A stretch of 64,000 bases of DNA from Polyangiaceae bacterium (GTDB lineage: Bacteria > Myxococcota_A > Polyangia > Polyangiales > Polyangiaceae): assembly GCA_013361525.1 (NCBI GenBank), contig JABFXY010000049.1, forward strand, positions 124,001-188,000. The letters run 5' to 3'. Shown here piece after piece: positions 16,630-25,385 of this stretch. A program made the position numbers and the translations under genes. Positions within the stretch are counted from its first letter, which is position 1, and each line of letters opens with the position of its first letter. The notes under the pieces were generated by a model, which searched no databases, was not told the DNA's origin, and saw only the letters and a list, made by a program, of their open reading frames with translations.

Positions 16630-17271
16630 CTAAACCGGCTTCCGCGCCACCACAAACGCAATCATCGTATCCGTCCCCACGTCCTTCTCCTCGACCTCGA
16701 CGAACCCCGCCTCCCCCATCTCCCGCATAATCGTCCTGCGATCGTACGTATACGCAACGGGCGCCTTACCAAACCAGCGCATGACCGTAATAATTGCGCC
16801 ATAGGGCACCCAGCTATCTCCCAAACAGACATTGGACGAGATGAACGACCCGCCAGGCTTGAGGAGCTCGAAAGCTCGCCGCAAGGTCCGCTTCCGATCC
16901 GACACCAGGTGCAAAATAGAATAAGCCCATACGCCGTCCATCTGTCCCGGCTCGAATGGCACTTCCCCGTCCAGTGTCCCGTGATGGAAGGTGACATTGG
17001 TCACCCCCGCCGCGTCCTTCTTTCGGTTCGCGATTCGAATCATCTCTGCCGAGATATCGAGCGCGTGCACCTGCCCGGCAAAGCGCGACAGGTCGAGCGC
17101 GAGCGAGCCGGTGCCGCAACCGATCTCGAGGATCGTCGAGTCGGCTCGGAGGTGCTCGCGGGTGATGGCCTTCTTGCGTTCGAATGCCGGCGCGTCTTTG
17201 ACCGGGCTCGCGGCGTACTTCTCGGCGATGCCGTCCCAAAACTTCGCATCCGGCCTCATCGTCGTTTCCAT
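16630..17271 (-). CDS. Class I SAM-dependent methyltransferase
   Basis: A 213-residue soluble methyltransferase. Motif I is STILEIGCGTGSLALDL (residues about 43-59), followed by VHALDISAEMIRIA, HGTLDGEVPFEPGQMDGVWAYSILHLV and AFELLKPGGSFISS. The architecture is that of methyltransferase domain 25/11 proteins; the substrate is unknown. It lies ten bases after a LysR-type gene on the same strand and is probably cotranscribed with it. The region upstream of METTMRP does not look coding, which decides the start. Confidence 0.88.
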   Translation of the reverse strand: METTMRPDAKFWDGIAEKYAASPVKDAPAFERKKAITREHLRADSTILEIGCGTGSLALDLSRFAGQVHALDISAEMIRIANRKKDAAGVTNVTFHHGTLDGEVPFEPGQMDGVWAYSILHLVSDRKRTLRRAFELLKPGGSFISSNVCLGDSWVPYGAIITVMRWFGKAPVAYTYDRRTIMREMGEAGFVEVEEKDVGTDTMIAFVVARKPV

Positions 17272-17281
17272 CGGCTGAATC

Positions 17282-18235
17282 CTACGGACGGGTTTCGTCG
17301 CCGCATGGCGTAACTTCGGGACACACCGGCGCGTTTTCGCGCCACCCTGGCGCATCCCCGCGAAACAGCGCGGTCGATGCCAACAACGCCGCCGTGATGT
17401 GCTCCCGAGCGGCCCGCACGCGGGCGTTGTCCCGTAGATCGCGGTGACTGAGCAGCCAGAAGTCCGCCATATGACGTAGATCTGGCTTCGCCAGCCGCTG
17501 GAGCCCGGGGTCCGGATCGCAAGCGTACGTCGGCAACATGACCAAGCCGAGGCCCGCGTGAGCAGCTTGGATCAGGACCTCCATCGACTGGAACGCTCCC
17601 CAGATCGGGACGTCGGGGTAGCTCGAAGAGGCGACCAGCTCCTCGATGACGCGTCGAAAGCCTGAGCCGAGCCAGCGGACGCGCTGTCCGCCGACTTCCG
17701 GGTCGAGCGTACCGATATGCGCGGTAGCGACGTAGTTGCATAGGACGATGGGGGCGAGCCGGCGCCCGATCAAATGCTCGGGCGGAGACGCGTTCCGGGC
17801 GAGCGCGCGCACGGCCACGTCGGCCTCGCGCTTCGAGAGATCCAGGTTCTTCGCATCAGCATCCAATTCGATCTCGATGGCTGGATGTCGCTCGCAAAGC
17901 GGGGCAAGGGCGACAATGAGCATCCGTGCCATGAACGGGTCGGTGCACGTCACGCGCACCGGCCCTTCGAGTCGCGCGTCCTGTCCGACGAGCCCGCGCT
18001 CAAGAGCCGATATCTCGTGCTCGACGCGCTCCGCCCCAGGCACCATTTCGCCGCCTGCGTCCGTCAGCAGGTAACCATCGCGGTGGCGGTCGAACAGCTT
18101 GACCCCGAGCCGTGCCTCGAGCGCCTCGACTCGCCGCGCGACGGTCGAGTGGCTCACACCCAGCGATGCGCCCGCCGCTCGAACGGAGCCTGTCCGAGCG
18201 AGCGCGAGAAAGTGACGCACATCATCCCAATCCAC
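17282..18235 (-). CDS. LysR family transcriptional regulator
   Basis: A 317-residue protein. The N-terminal winged helix-turn-helix is textbook LysR: WDDVRHFLALARTGSVRAAGASLGVSHSTVARRVEALEARLGVKLFDR at residues about 3-50. The rest (about 90-290) is the periplasmic-binding-protein-like effector domain, with GPVRVTCTDPF at its start. The variant ASLGVSHSTVARRVEALE is common in LysR members that act on divergent dehydrogenase or transporter genes, but no such gene is adjacent. It uses a GTG start at 18235. The methyltransferase downstream is likely in the same transcript. The target is unknown. Confidence 0.92.
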   Translation of the reverse strand: MDWDDVRHFLALARTGSVRAAGASLGVSHSTVARRVEALEARLGVKLFDRHRDGYLLTDAGGEMVPGAERVEHEISALERGLVGQDARLEGPVRVTCTDPFMARMLIVALAPLCERHPAIEIELDADAKNLDLSKREADVAVRALARNASPPEHLIGRRLAPIVLCNYVATAHIGTLDPEVGGQRVRWLGSGFRRVIEELVASSSYPDVPIWGAFQSMEVLIQAAHAGLGLVMLPTYACDPDPGLQRLAKPDLRHMADFWLLSHRDLRDNARVRAAREHITAALLASTALFRGDAPGWRENAPVCPEVTPCGDETRP

Positions 18236-18750
18236 GTGCCGGAGTGTAGTTTCACGCTCAGCGCAATCAGGAACCTATCGAGGGCCAAGTTGGCTCTTTT
18301 TTTCCTCGACTACGCCGGCGATCGGCACTTTTGCCGTGGCAGTCGTGGTTGCGCGCCCCCCTCGGGCTGCTAAACCGCCTCGTCCGCTCGCTGAGTATGG
18401 CGCGAGCGCACAGTCCCATGATGGATGTCGTCGACAAGACGCTCGACGTCGGTGAAACGACGTCGGGCGACCTGCACCGTCGCGCTCGCGACAGGCCGGG
18501 TCGTCGCGCGGCTCGCGCGAGTCGAGGACGTTCGTCGCGCCCTCCCGAGCACGACGCCGGGTAACGGCCGCGAGCGGGCCGCGCATCGCGAGCCCAGGCA
18601 TCGCAGCCCTCCAAACAAGCCTTCGAGCGGCGTGAGCGCTGCTCCTACGTGCCGCTCGGCGGCACTTCTTTGCGTAATCGCGCGTGCGCCGGCGACGGCG
18701 CATCGCCGCTATGGCGAGTTGCGCGCGAAAACCCCAACAGGATCGGTTTC
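18236..18750. other. Intergenic region without a supportable gene
   Basis: This 515-bp stretch separates the divergent LysR and beta-helix genes. The open frames in it have arginine-rich composition typical of out-of-frame reading and no ribosome site or recognisable domain. I see no RNA gene or clear terminator. Confidence 0.6.
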
Positions 18751-20433
18751 GTGAATCGAAAGTTTTTCGGCTGCATTTTTGGTTTGAGCGCGCTGGCCCT
18801 TACCGCCGCGTGCGGTGGTGGCTCTGGCGATGAATCCGGAAGTGACTCCGACAGTGACGTCGCCGACGGTTGGGAAGATGGTGGCGGCGCCGATAGCGAC
18901 GGTTCGTCGAGCGGTTCCGGCAACAATGGCTCGGGCGCCGGCTCCGGTGGACCCGGAACGCCTCCGCCAACCTCGGGACCGGCCGCGGTCGATTGCACCC
19001 ACGTCGGTCAGGGCACGGATTACCAAGTCGGCCCTGGCAAGGCGTACGAGAACATCGGCGACGTGCCCTTCGAATCACTCGTCGCGGGCGACACCGTCCG
19101 CATCTTTTGGCGAGACCAGCCCTATCACGAAAAGATGATGATTGGTGGCGTCGGCACGGCCGAGCAGCCCATCCGCGTCTGCGGTGTTGCGGGCCCCGAT
19201 GGCCAGCTCCCCGTGATTGACGGCGCCAATGCGACGACGCGCCCGCAGCTCGACTTCCCGTTCGACGGGCATCAAGTGCGTGGTCTCGTCATCGTCGGGC
19301 ATCCGCACGATCGTCCTTACGACGAGCAGACCGCTCACGTGGTGATTGAGGCGCTCGAGCTGACCGGCGCAGGACCGCCAAACACCTTCACCGACAAATC
19401 GGGCGCTGCGTCGGCTTACACCGAGCCTGCGGCCGGCATCTTCGTCCAGCGAGCCGACGACGTCACCGTCCGCGGCTGCGACATCCACGACAACAACAAC
19501 GGCATCTTCATGGGAACCGGCAGTGGCCAGGACGCCACGTCGCGGGTGCTCATCGAGGCGAACCGAATCTACCAAAACGGTAGCCTCACCGATTGGTACG
19601 AGCACAACGTCTACAACGAAGTTCACGACGTGACGTACCAGTTCAACTATTTCGGTGAGCCGCGCGCGGGCCAGCAAGGTGTGCTCGGCGCCAACATCAA
19701 AGAGCGCTCGTCGGGCGTCGTGATCCGTTACAACTGGATCGAAGACGGCGGCCACCTCATCGATCTCGTCGATACGCAGGAAGCGCAAGCCGACAGCGCG
19801 ACGATGCCGAGCTTCCACGAGAGCCACGTCTACGGCAACATCCTCGTGCGCAATGGAACCGACAAGGGCTCCATGGTGCATTACGGCGGCGATAGCGGTG
19901 AGTTCCAGAACTACCGCAAGGGTACGCTGTTCTTCTATCAGAACACGCTCGTCGTGAAGAACGAGGGTGCTCATGAGTACGACGCGCCCGAGGTATTCGA
20001 GATCTCGACGAACGAGGAATCGCTCGAGGCCGTCAACAACATCTTCTACAGCTCCTCCGCCCCGAGCGAGCTGACGCCCATCTGCATGCTCGGCGAGCGA
20101 GAGGGTTTGACCGCCGGCATCGCGACGTTCTCCAACAACTGGGTCAGCACCGGCTGGTCGCCCTACGACCAGACGCCCGGCAACGAGACCAATCTGACCG
20201 CCGAGGTCAACGGCCTCACCTCGTCGCTGACGGGCAGTGATCCCGGCTTCACCAATGCAGCCGACGGCGATTACACAATCGTCGGCGGGGCGCCCGTGGT
20301 GCAGGCGGGTACGGACCTCTCGAGCATGATCCCCGAAGGTCTGGCTGCAACACTCGAATACGTGAAGCACCAGGGTGCCAAGTCCCGTAAGTCGGAGTCG
20401 CCTCCGACCATGGGCGCGATGAGCGCGCCCTGA
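18751..20433 (+). CDS. Right-handed parallel beta-helix lipoprotein
   Basis: A 560-residue predicted lipoprotein. The signal NRKFFGCIFGLSALALTAAC has lipobox LTAAC near residue 21. A long Asp/Ser/Gly-rich linker runs to about residue 75. Then follows a beta-helix with the usual ladder phrases: GIFVQRADDVTVRGCDIHDNNNG, SRVLIEANRIYQNG, GVVIRYNWIEDGGH and NTLVVKNEG. These folds are typical of polysaccharide lyases and surface polysaccharide-binding proteins; no catalytic residues can be assigned. A GTG at 18751 starts the signal peptide; the longer open frame upstream is not signal-like. A terminator follows at 20455. Confidence 0.85.
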   Translation: MNRKFFGCIFGLSALALTAACGGGSGDESGSDSDSDVADGWEDGGGADSDGSSSGSGNNGSGAGSGGPGTPPPTSGPAAVDCTHVGQGTDYQVGPGKAYENIGDVPFESLVAGDTVRIFWRDQPYHEKMMIGGVGTAEQPIRVCGVAGPDGQLPVIDGANATTRPQLDFPFDGHQVRGLVIVGHPHDRPYDEQTAHVVIEALELTGAGPPNTFTDKSGAASAYTEPAAGIFVQRADDVTVRGCDIHDNNNGIFMGTGSGQDATSRVLIEANRIYQNGSLTDWYEHNVYNEVHDVTYQFNYFGEPRAGQQGVLGANIKERSSGVVIRYNWIEDGGHLIDLVDTQEAQADSATMPSFHESHVYGNILVRNGTDKGSMVHYGGDSGEFQNYRKGTLFFYQNTLVVKNEGAHEYDAPEVFEISTNEESLEAVNNIFYSSSAPSELTPICMLGEREGLTAGIATFSNNWVSTGWSPYDQTPGNETNLTAEVNGLTSSLTGSDPGFTNAADGDYTIVGGAPVVQAGTDLSSMIPEGLAATLEYVKHQGAKSRKSESPPTMGAMSAP

Positions 20434-20454
20434 CGCTGACGCGCGGGTGACGGC

Positions 20455-20486
20455 GGGGCGAGCCTCTTCGAGGGGCTCGCCCCTTC
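20455..20486. terminator. Hairpin terminator between convergent genes
   Basis: GGGGCGAGCC (20455-20464) pairs perfectly with GGCTCGCCCC (20474-20483) around a nine-base loop, followed by TTC. The T run is short, but the position between convergent genes fits a terminator. Confidence 0.65.
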
Positions 20487-20488
20487 GC

Positions 20489-21103
20489 CTATTTCAGCAG
20501 TGACTCCGCGATGGGATCGCGGACGGTGACGACGCGCAGGGGGATTTTCGTCGCGAGGTCCGTGGTCGACGGCAACCGTGCAATGCGGCGAACACCGTCG
20601 GCCTCGAGACGGCCGATGTCGACGCCGACCTCTTCGATCATGGTCGGACCATCGAGCTCGAGCTGCTCGGCCACGCGGAGGATGGATCGGACGCGCCGCC
20701 CCTCCTCGTACCATCGGACGCCGAACGCTCCGAAGTCCGGGTCGCTCATCGCGCAGAGCACACGGGAGAGACGGGACGACAGCCGCTCCATGATGGCGGT
20801 TTCGCTCCACCAGCTGCGGCTCGGATCGAGGCAGACCGTATCGGGGCCGTCTTGCCACAGGCCGAGGACCGAGACGACGTAACCGCTGGGGCGGGGCGCG
20901 CGATGCTCCTCGAGGAACGCTTCGCCCAGCTCGCCCTTCACGTCGCGGAGGATCTGGAGCTCCGGGCACGCGTCGACGAGGGCTACCAGGAAGGCCCCGC
21001 TTCCGGCCCGCGCGCGCACCGCGCAAGACGACGCCAGCCTCGATGGATCGATCGGCTCGGGCTTCGCCGGGAGGTCCGCGTTGCGCAAGCGATACGGATC
21101 CAT
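20489..21103 (-). CDS. Conserved-looking hypothetical protein at the end of the GH5 operon
   Basis: A 204-residue soluble protein without signal peptide. It opens with MDPYRLRNADLPAKPEPID and has a central segment SYVVSVLGLWQDGPD-like and YEEGRRVRSILRVAEQLELDG. I do not recognise any domain. It starts nine bases after the stop of the GH5 gene and is the last of four tightly spaced minus-strand genes. A TTG six bases upstream of the chosen ATG is also in frame. Confidence 0.65.
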   Translation of the reverse strand: MDPYRLRNADLPAKPEPIDPSRLASSCAVRARAGSGAFLVALVDACPELQILRDVKGELGEAFLEEHRAPRPSGYVVSVLGLWQDGPDTVCLDPSRSWWSETAIMERLSSRLSRVLCAMSDPDFGAFGVRWYEEGRRVRSILRVAEQLELDGPTMIEEVGVDIGRLEADGVRRIARLPSTTDLATKIPLRVVTVRDPIAESLLK

Positions 21104-21112
21104 GGCCAATTG

Positions 21113-22510
21113 CTACCGAGGGACAGCGGAAATCACAATCTCACTTCCGACACACGACACCTCGGCCCTGCCCGCCTCGACCGTCGCTTCGACCTCGGCG
21201 CCGTCACACGTCGCGACGATTCCGTCGGGATATACCCGCAGCGGGATCGCAATCTCGTGCGGAACGCCCTCGATCGCATCTTGGATCGAAATCGTCAGGG
21301 TTCGCGTGCTCGCGTCGTACGAAAAAGTCTTCAGCTTTCCGGCAATGGCGGAGGGAAAGGGTCGCGCCAAGACGTCGGCGACGTTTTCTCGCAGGCCTCC
21401 ACGGCTCTCGCCGTCGGGCCCTATGTCATAAAGTCCCCAACTACCTTGCGACCATTCTTCGTATACCCACCACGCGCTCGAGATGGCGTTTGCGTCGAAG
21501 ATGTCGAGGCAGGCTCGCACATAATCGAGACCGTGCTCGTCGGGGCCGTGGCCGAACTCTCCAACGTAGAGCGCGGCGTGATGTTGATTCGCTTCCTCGA
21601 TCGCGTTTCCGACGCTTTTCTCGATGGCGCCGACATCCGAGGATGCCCAGCCGTCTTCGAAGACGTCGACATAAATGTGTGGTGAATAGACGGCGTCTTC
21701 GAATGGAATGGGGGTGCGAACGTCCGCGGTGTCGGTGAGGTTGCGCAGGCTGTTCGGCTCGAAGAAGAGGGTGAGCTCGGGGGCGGACTTACGAACGGCG
21801 GAGCCGACCCGCTCGTGAAACTCGTCGAGGCGCTGCTCGAAAATGATGTTCACCGGCTCGTTCATGAGCTCGAGCCCGATGATGCCGGGTTTGCCCGCGA
21901 TGCGGCCTGCGAGCCACGCGGCCATATCGGCATAAGCTTGCTGCACGCCCTCGCGGTCGTTGAAGAAGGAATCGAAGGCATCCATCACTTGGCCGCTCGT
22001 GCGGCGCTGCTCGAGATCGGTGAGCGGCCCTTCGAGGAGCTCCGTGGGCGGTGGAACGATGGCCCATAGCGGCGCGCCGTCTTCGCCGATGTGTTTGCTA
22101 TAGGCGTCTTGGTGAAGGTCGATGAGGGTGGCGACGCCGTGCGCGTCGCATGCTTGCGCTAGATCGAGGATGTGGTCGACGTAGTCCGATTGATAGTTTC
22201 CGCGCTCGGGCTCGATGGCGCTCCAATTCACCGGTAGGCGCAAATGGTTCATTCCGAGCTCTTCGGCGATGAAACGGCAATCGTCCTCTCCGAAGGGCGG
22301 AATCCTCTCGAGGGCGGTGCGGCCGTCATCGAACGTCACGTCGAAGACACCCTCGACACGGGCGTTGAGACCGCGAAGCACGCGCTGGCGTCCGCGTTCG
22401 TCCACGAGAACACCGTCCTGCGCGGTCCACGCGTCGCGTTTGTCCTCGGGCGGAGGTTCGACGGGCTCCGAACAGGCGGCGAGCAGAAGAGCGGCGGCGA
22501 TTCGCTTCAT
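21113..22510 (-). CDS. GH5-family glycoside hydrolase lipoprotein, endoglycoceramidase-like
   Basis: A 465-residue predicted lipoprotein (lipobox LLAAC at residue 13). The GH5 barrel shows LRGLNARVEG, NHLRLPVNWSAIEPERGNY, and LIDLHQDAYS, a pattern typical of the endoglycoceramidase branch of GH5. The catalytic acid/base is E218 in LMNEPV and the nucleophile E318 in YVGEFGHG. A small C-terminal beta domain follows from about residue 390. The family releases oligosaccharides from glycolipids; the real substrate here is inferred only. Start at 22510 is supported by GGGGAAG and by the signal peptide. It lies in a four-gene operon after a PAS-like gene. Confidence 0.87.
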   Translation of the reverse strand: MKRIAAALLLAACSEPVEPPPEDKRDAWTAQDGVLVDERGRQRVLRGLNARVEGVFDVTFDDGRTALERIPPFGEDDCRFIAEELGMNHLRLPVNWSAIEPERGNYQSDYVDHILDLAQACDAHGVATLIDLHQDAYSKHIGEDGAPLWAIVPPPTELLEGPLTDLEQRRTSGQVMDAFDSFFNDREGVQQAYADMAAWLAGRIAGKPGIIGLELMNEPVNIIFEQRLDEFHERVGSAVRKSAPELTLFFEPNSLRNLTDTADVRTPIPFEDAVYSPHIYVDVFEDGWASSDVGAIEKSVGNAIEEANQHHAALYVGEFGHGPDEHGLDYVRACLDIFDANAISSAWWVYEEWSQGSWGLYDIGPDGESRGGLRENVADVLARPFPSAIAGKLKTFSYDASTRTLTISIQDAIEGVPHEIAIPLRVYPDGIVATCDGAEVEATVEAGRAEVSCVGSEIVISAVPR

Positions 22511-22529
22511 TCGATCTTCCCCTGCGGGC

Positions 22530-23093
22530 TCAAGTGCGCTTCCTCGCGAGCTGCCGAGCCTGCGCGGAGGATATCGCATCGAAACCGCCGACGGTGCCCG
22601 AACCGTGTGGGCTTTGATACGGAACCTTGCTCGTTCGGAGCCACACCGTTGCATTGCCTCGGTCCTGCCGCTCGAGGAGATCGAACCGCGGCACACCGGA
22701 GGCCAACACCTCCCGATCGTCGCGCATGTAGATCGCGGCTTGCCGATTCCACGTTACGGCGGGGTCCGCGTCGGTGCGCCCGAGCAGATCGACGGCCTTC
22801 ACGCCCGAGGCGTCTGCGAAGCGCCCGCAAAACCCGAGAAACTCGGACTTCTCGTTCTTCCACCAGAACATCGCCGTGGGGTATTCGGCGTGGGTGACGT
22901 CGAATGCGCCGAGCAGGGTTCGGCAGCTGGTGAGAACCGTCGGGTCCGCCGGCTCGCGCTCAAAAGCCCGCACGACCTCCGGCTTCGGCCATGAGCGCCG
23001 CACGAGCAGGATGAACGCCGCACGTATCGCGCCGATTCGCTCGCCGGTCTGCGTGCACACACGCGTCACGAACTCTTCCGTTCGGGTGGTCAT
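22530..23093 (-). CDS. PAS-like domain protein
   Basis: A 187-residue soluble protein. Residues about 70-165 have a PAS-like pattern: FWWKNEKSEFLGFCGRFAD, a V/DLLGRTDADPAV segment and WLRTSKVPYQS, resembling PAS folds with WxKD and LLGRTD motifs. It has no output domain, so it may act as a sensor partner or a stand-alone ligand binder. It sits between a Sel1 lipoprotein gene (seven bases upstream) and the GH5 gene (19 bases downstream). Confidence 0.68.
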   Translation of the reverse strand: MTTRTEEFVTRVCTQTGERIGAIRAAFILLVRRSWPKPEVVRAFEREPADPTVLTSCRTLLGAFDVTHAEYPTAMFWWKNEKSEFLGFCGRFADASGVKAVDLLGRTDADPAVTWNRQAAIYMRDDREVLASGVPRFDLLERQDRGNATVWLRTSKVPYQSPHGSGTVGGFDAISSAQARQLARKRT

Positions 23094-23100
23094 GTTCGGT

Positions 23101-24366
23101 TCACTTCACGTTGGCCGCCGCGGAGCACCCCTCGTCGTCGCCCCCCTCGCACGCCTTCGCGTAGAACTTCTTCGCCGTCGCCGCGTTCTTCTTCACGCCC
23201 TTCCCCTCGCGGTACATCCCGCCGAGGTTGAAGCATGCGCCGCTGTTACCTAGATCGCAGCCGGCCTGATAATGCTTCACGGCCTTTGCGTTGTCGACCG
23301 CGACGCCGCGGCCGAACTCGTGGCTGATACCGAGGTAGTAACAACCTTCACCGTCCTTGCTCGTGCATGCCTTGGTAAAGAGATTGATGCCTTTGGCATA
23401 AAGCTTTGCGGCGAGCTCGGCGCTCTTCGGCACGCCATCGCCGGTCTCGTGAATCGTCGCGGCCTGGACGCATGCGAGCCCCAAGCCGAGCTCGCAGCTT
23501 CGCTCATAGAGCTTTGAGGCGTTTATCTTGTCCTCGCCGCGATAGGTGCGGGCGGCAACGTCGTAACACTCCTCGGCGTCGGTACACGCAGCCTGCGGCT
23601 CGACGGGTGCCCCCGACAGCGGCGTCACCGTTACGCCGGCTAGCGACATTCCGTCCTTGTTGACGCTCACCCCGGCGGTCAAGAGGGCGTATTGCTCCTG
23701 GCCACGCAAGATTGCGCCGACCCATCGAATCGACGGAAGCACCCCGTCAGGGGCGAGCTCGTTTCCGAGCACGCATGTCGACACCATGCGATCGGTGCTG
23801 ATTTGTGCATCCCGCCGAACCACGGGCGGCAAAGCCGCGAGGTCGCTCTCCGTCGCGAGCGGCAAGCCGTTACACCCTTTTACATTGAAGACCATGAGCG
23901 GCCTTCGAATGCCCTGCCATAGGGTGGCCGGCATTTGCTGCTGATAGACAATCCCGTCCAAAACCGACACCGCGCCGCGCACGGTCTGGCCATTCACGGT
24001 CCACCGCAGGCGCCCGTCCGGCAGTCGAAAGGCCATGGCTTGCAGGCGCTTCCCCGGGTCCTCGGTGACGGTCGACCATTCCACGAGCATCATCGCGGCG
24101 ACGCGTTCACTCGACTTGCCGAGCGGGGCGAGCGCGGGATCGGACGCGGCAGCTTTGAGCAAGTTGCTCGCCTGCTCATCGAGGATCTGCGCGAGCGCCT
24201 CGTCGTCGGCGTGGGGATTCACCGGGTTCTTCGGCGCGACGTTGGCCGTCTTTTCCGTCGAGGCGACGGCGGTACTTCGAAGCTCCACCGTGGACGGCGA
24301 AGGTCGGGGCGACGCGCAACCACCGAGGAGTAGGAGAGCCACGGAGCGAGCCTGGGCCGATCGCAT
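23101..24366 (-). CDS. Sel1-repeat lipoprotein
   Basis: A 421-residue predicted lipoprotein; the signal is MRSAQARSVALLLLGGC with lipobox LLGGC. The N-terminal half is a unique domain. The C-terminal part (about 280-421) has Sel1-type repeats: GLACVQAATIHETGDGVPKSAELAAKLY, CYYLGISHEFGRGVAVDNAKAVKHY and ACFNLGGMYREGKGVKKNAATAKKFY. Sel1 repeats mediate protein-protein contacts. It is the first gene of the operon Sel1, PAS, GH5, hypothetical, and probably sits in the envelope with the GH5 enzyme. Confidence 0.85.
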   Translation of the reverse strand: MRSAQARSVALLLLGGCASPRPSPSTVELRSTAVASTEKTANVAPKNPVNPHADDEALAQILDEQASNLLKAAASDPALAPLGKSSERVAAMMLVEWSTVTEDPGKRLQAMAFRLPDGRLRWTVNGQTVRGAVSVLDGIVYQQQMPATLWQGIRRPLMVFNVKGCNGLPLATESDLAALPPVVRRDAQISTDRMVSTCVLGNELAPDGVLPSIRWVGAILRGQEQYALLTAGVSVNKDGMSLAGVTVTPLSGAPVEPQAACTDAEECYDVAARTYRGEDKINASKLYERSCELGLGLACVQAATIHETGDGVPKSAELAAKLYAKGINLFTKACTSKDGEGCYYLGISHEFGRGVAVDNAKAVKHYQAGCDLGNSGACFNLGGMYREGKGVKKNAATAKKFYAKACEGGDDEGCSAAANVK

Positions 24367-24443
24367 GGCCGCATCGTACGCGTCGGCGCCGCGCGGGGAA
24401 GCTCACCTTGTCGGGCCGACGACCGATCGCTACCGTCTTCCAC

Positions 24444-25385
24444 ATGAGGCTCTCCCCGGTTCCGAGCGAGGTCGCGCACGCGGGGCTGCGCGCCCTCAAG
24501 ACCGTCTGCGCGATTTCTCGAGGGATCGATCCGCTCGAGGCGCAGTTCATCGACGGCCTACAGCGTCATCTGCTCGGCACCTCGTTCGACATCGCGTCGC
24601 TCGAGCCGATCACCGGGGAGGAGCTCGCCAGGGCCGTCCCACCCGGCGAGTTTCGAGAGCGCATCATCGGCGGTATGGTGGTCGCGGCCTGCATCGACGG
24701 CGAGGCATCGCCCGCCGAGATTGCGGTCATCGAGGCCTTCTCGAAGGCCTTGGATGTCGACTCCCCGGTCCTGAAGACCGGACGCCACCTCGCCAATCAG
24801 CAGTTGCTGGGCGCGCGTGTCGACATCGCTCGGCGGGCCATGATGGGCTACAAAGTGCGCGGCGTGTTGCGCGAAGACGGTCTTCCGGGCCTGGTTCGCC
24901 AAATGCTCCCGATGCTCGGCGTCTCGAACGACGACACCGCCGCGAGGTACCGCGCATTGGAGTCATACGCAGCGGGCACGCTCGGACGCGGGTATTACGA
25001 CTTCGTCACCAGCAATCAGTTCTCCTTCCCCGGTGAGAAGTACGCGGGCCCGGAGATCATCGTCATCCACGACGTGCTGCATGTCCTTGGTGGATATGGC
25101 ACCACCGCCGAGGAAGAGGTGCAGGTCGCGGCGTTTCAGGCGGCTTGTCACCACGTCGACCAATTCCACAGTCTGCTCTTCGCGATTGCCCAGTTCCACT
25201 TGGGCGTACAGATGGCACCGGTATCACCGCCGGAGAAGCTCAAGGCAGACCCCGAGCTCATGATGAAAGCGTTCGCGCGCGGAGCGAAAGTGTCGCGCGA
25301 TGTCTGGGCGGAGCTCGTTCCATGGGACAACTTCGCGCGCCCAATCGACGATATTCGCAACGAATTGAACATCGAGCCGCGGTGA
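24444..25385 (+). CDS. TerB-like / Coq4-like two-domain protein
   Basis: A 313-residue soluble protein that joins two parts. Residues about 15-125 are helical and resemble TerB-type domains, with GGMVVAACIDGEASPAEIAVIEAFSKAL. Residues about 140-290 contain H209-D-x-x-H213 followed by E223-E225 (IHDVLHVLGGYGTTAEEE), the metal-binding HDxxH(x)nE pattern of Coq4. Coq4 acts in ubiquinone synthesis in eukaryotes; a role in quinone or respiratory metabolism here is only inference. The ATG at 24444 replaces a longer upstream frame. The stop overlaps the next gene's GTG by four bases, so the pair is coupled. Confidence 0.75.
   Translation: MRLSPVPSEVAHAGLRALKTVCAISRGIDPLEAQFIDGLQRHLLGTSFDIASLEPITGEELARAVPPGEFRERIIGGMVVAACIDGEASPAEIAVIEAFSKALDVDSPVLKTGRHLANQQLLGARVDIARRAMMGYKVRGVLREDGLPGLVRQMLPMLGVSNDDTAARYRALESYAAGTLGRGYYDFVTSNQFSFPGEKYAGPEIIVIHDVLHVLGGYGTTAEEEVQVAAFQAACHHVDQFHSLLFAIAQFHLGVQMAPVSPPEKLKADPELMMKAFARGAKVSRDVWAELVPWDNFARPIDDIRNELNIEPR

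Noticed and set aside
18267-18703. Minus- and plus-strand open frames in the LysR/beta-helix intergenic region
   Set aside because: Arg-rich out-of-frame composition, no ribosome site, no recognisable domain.
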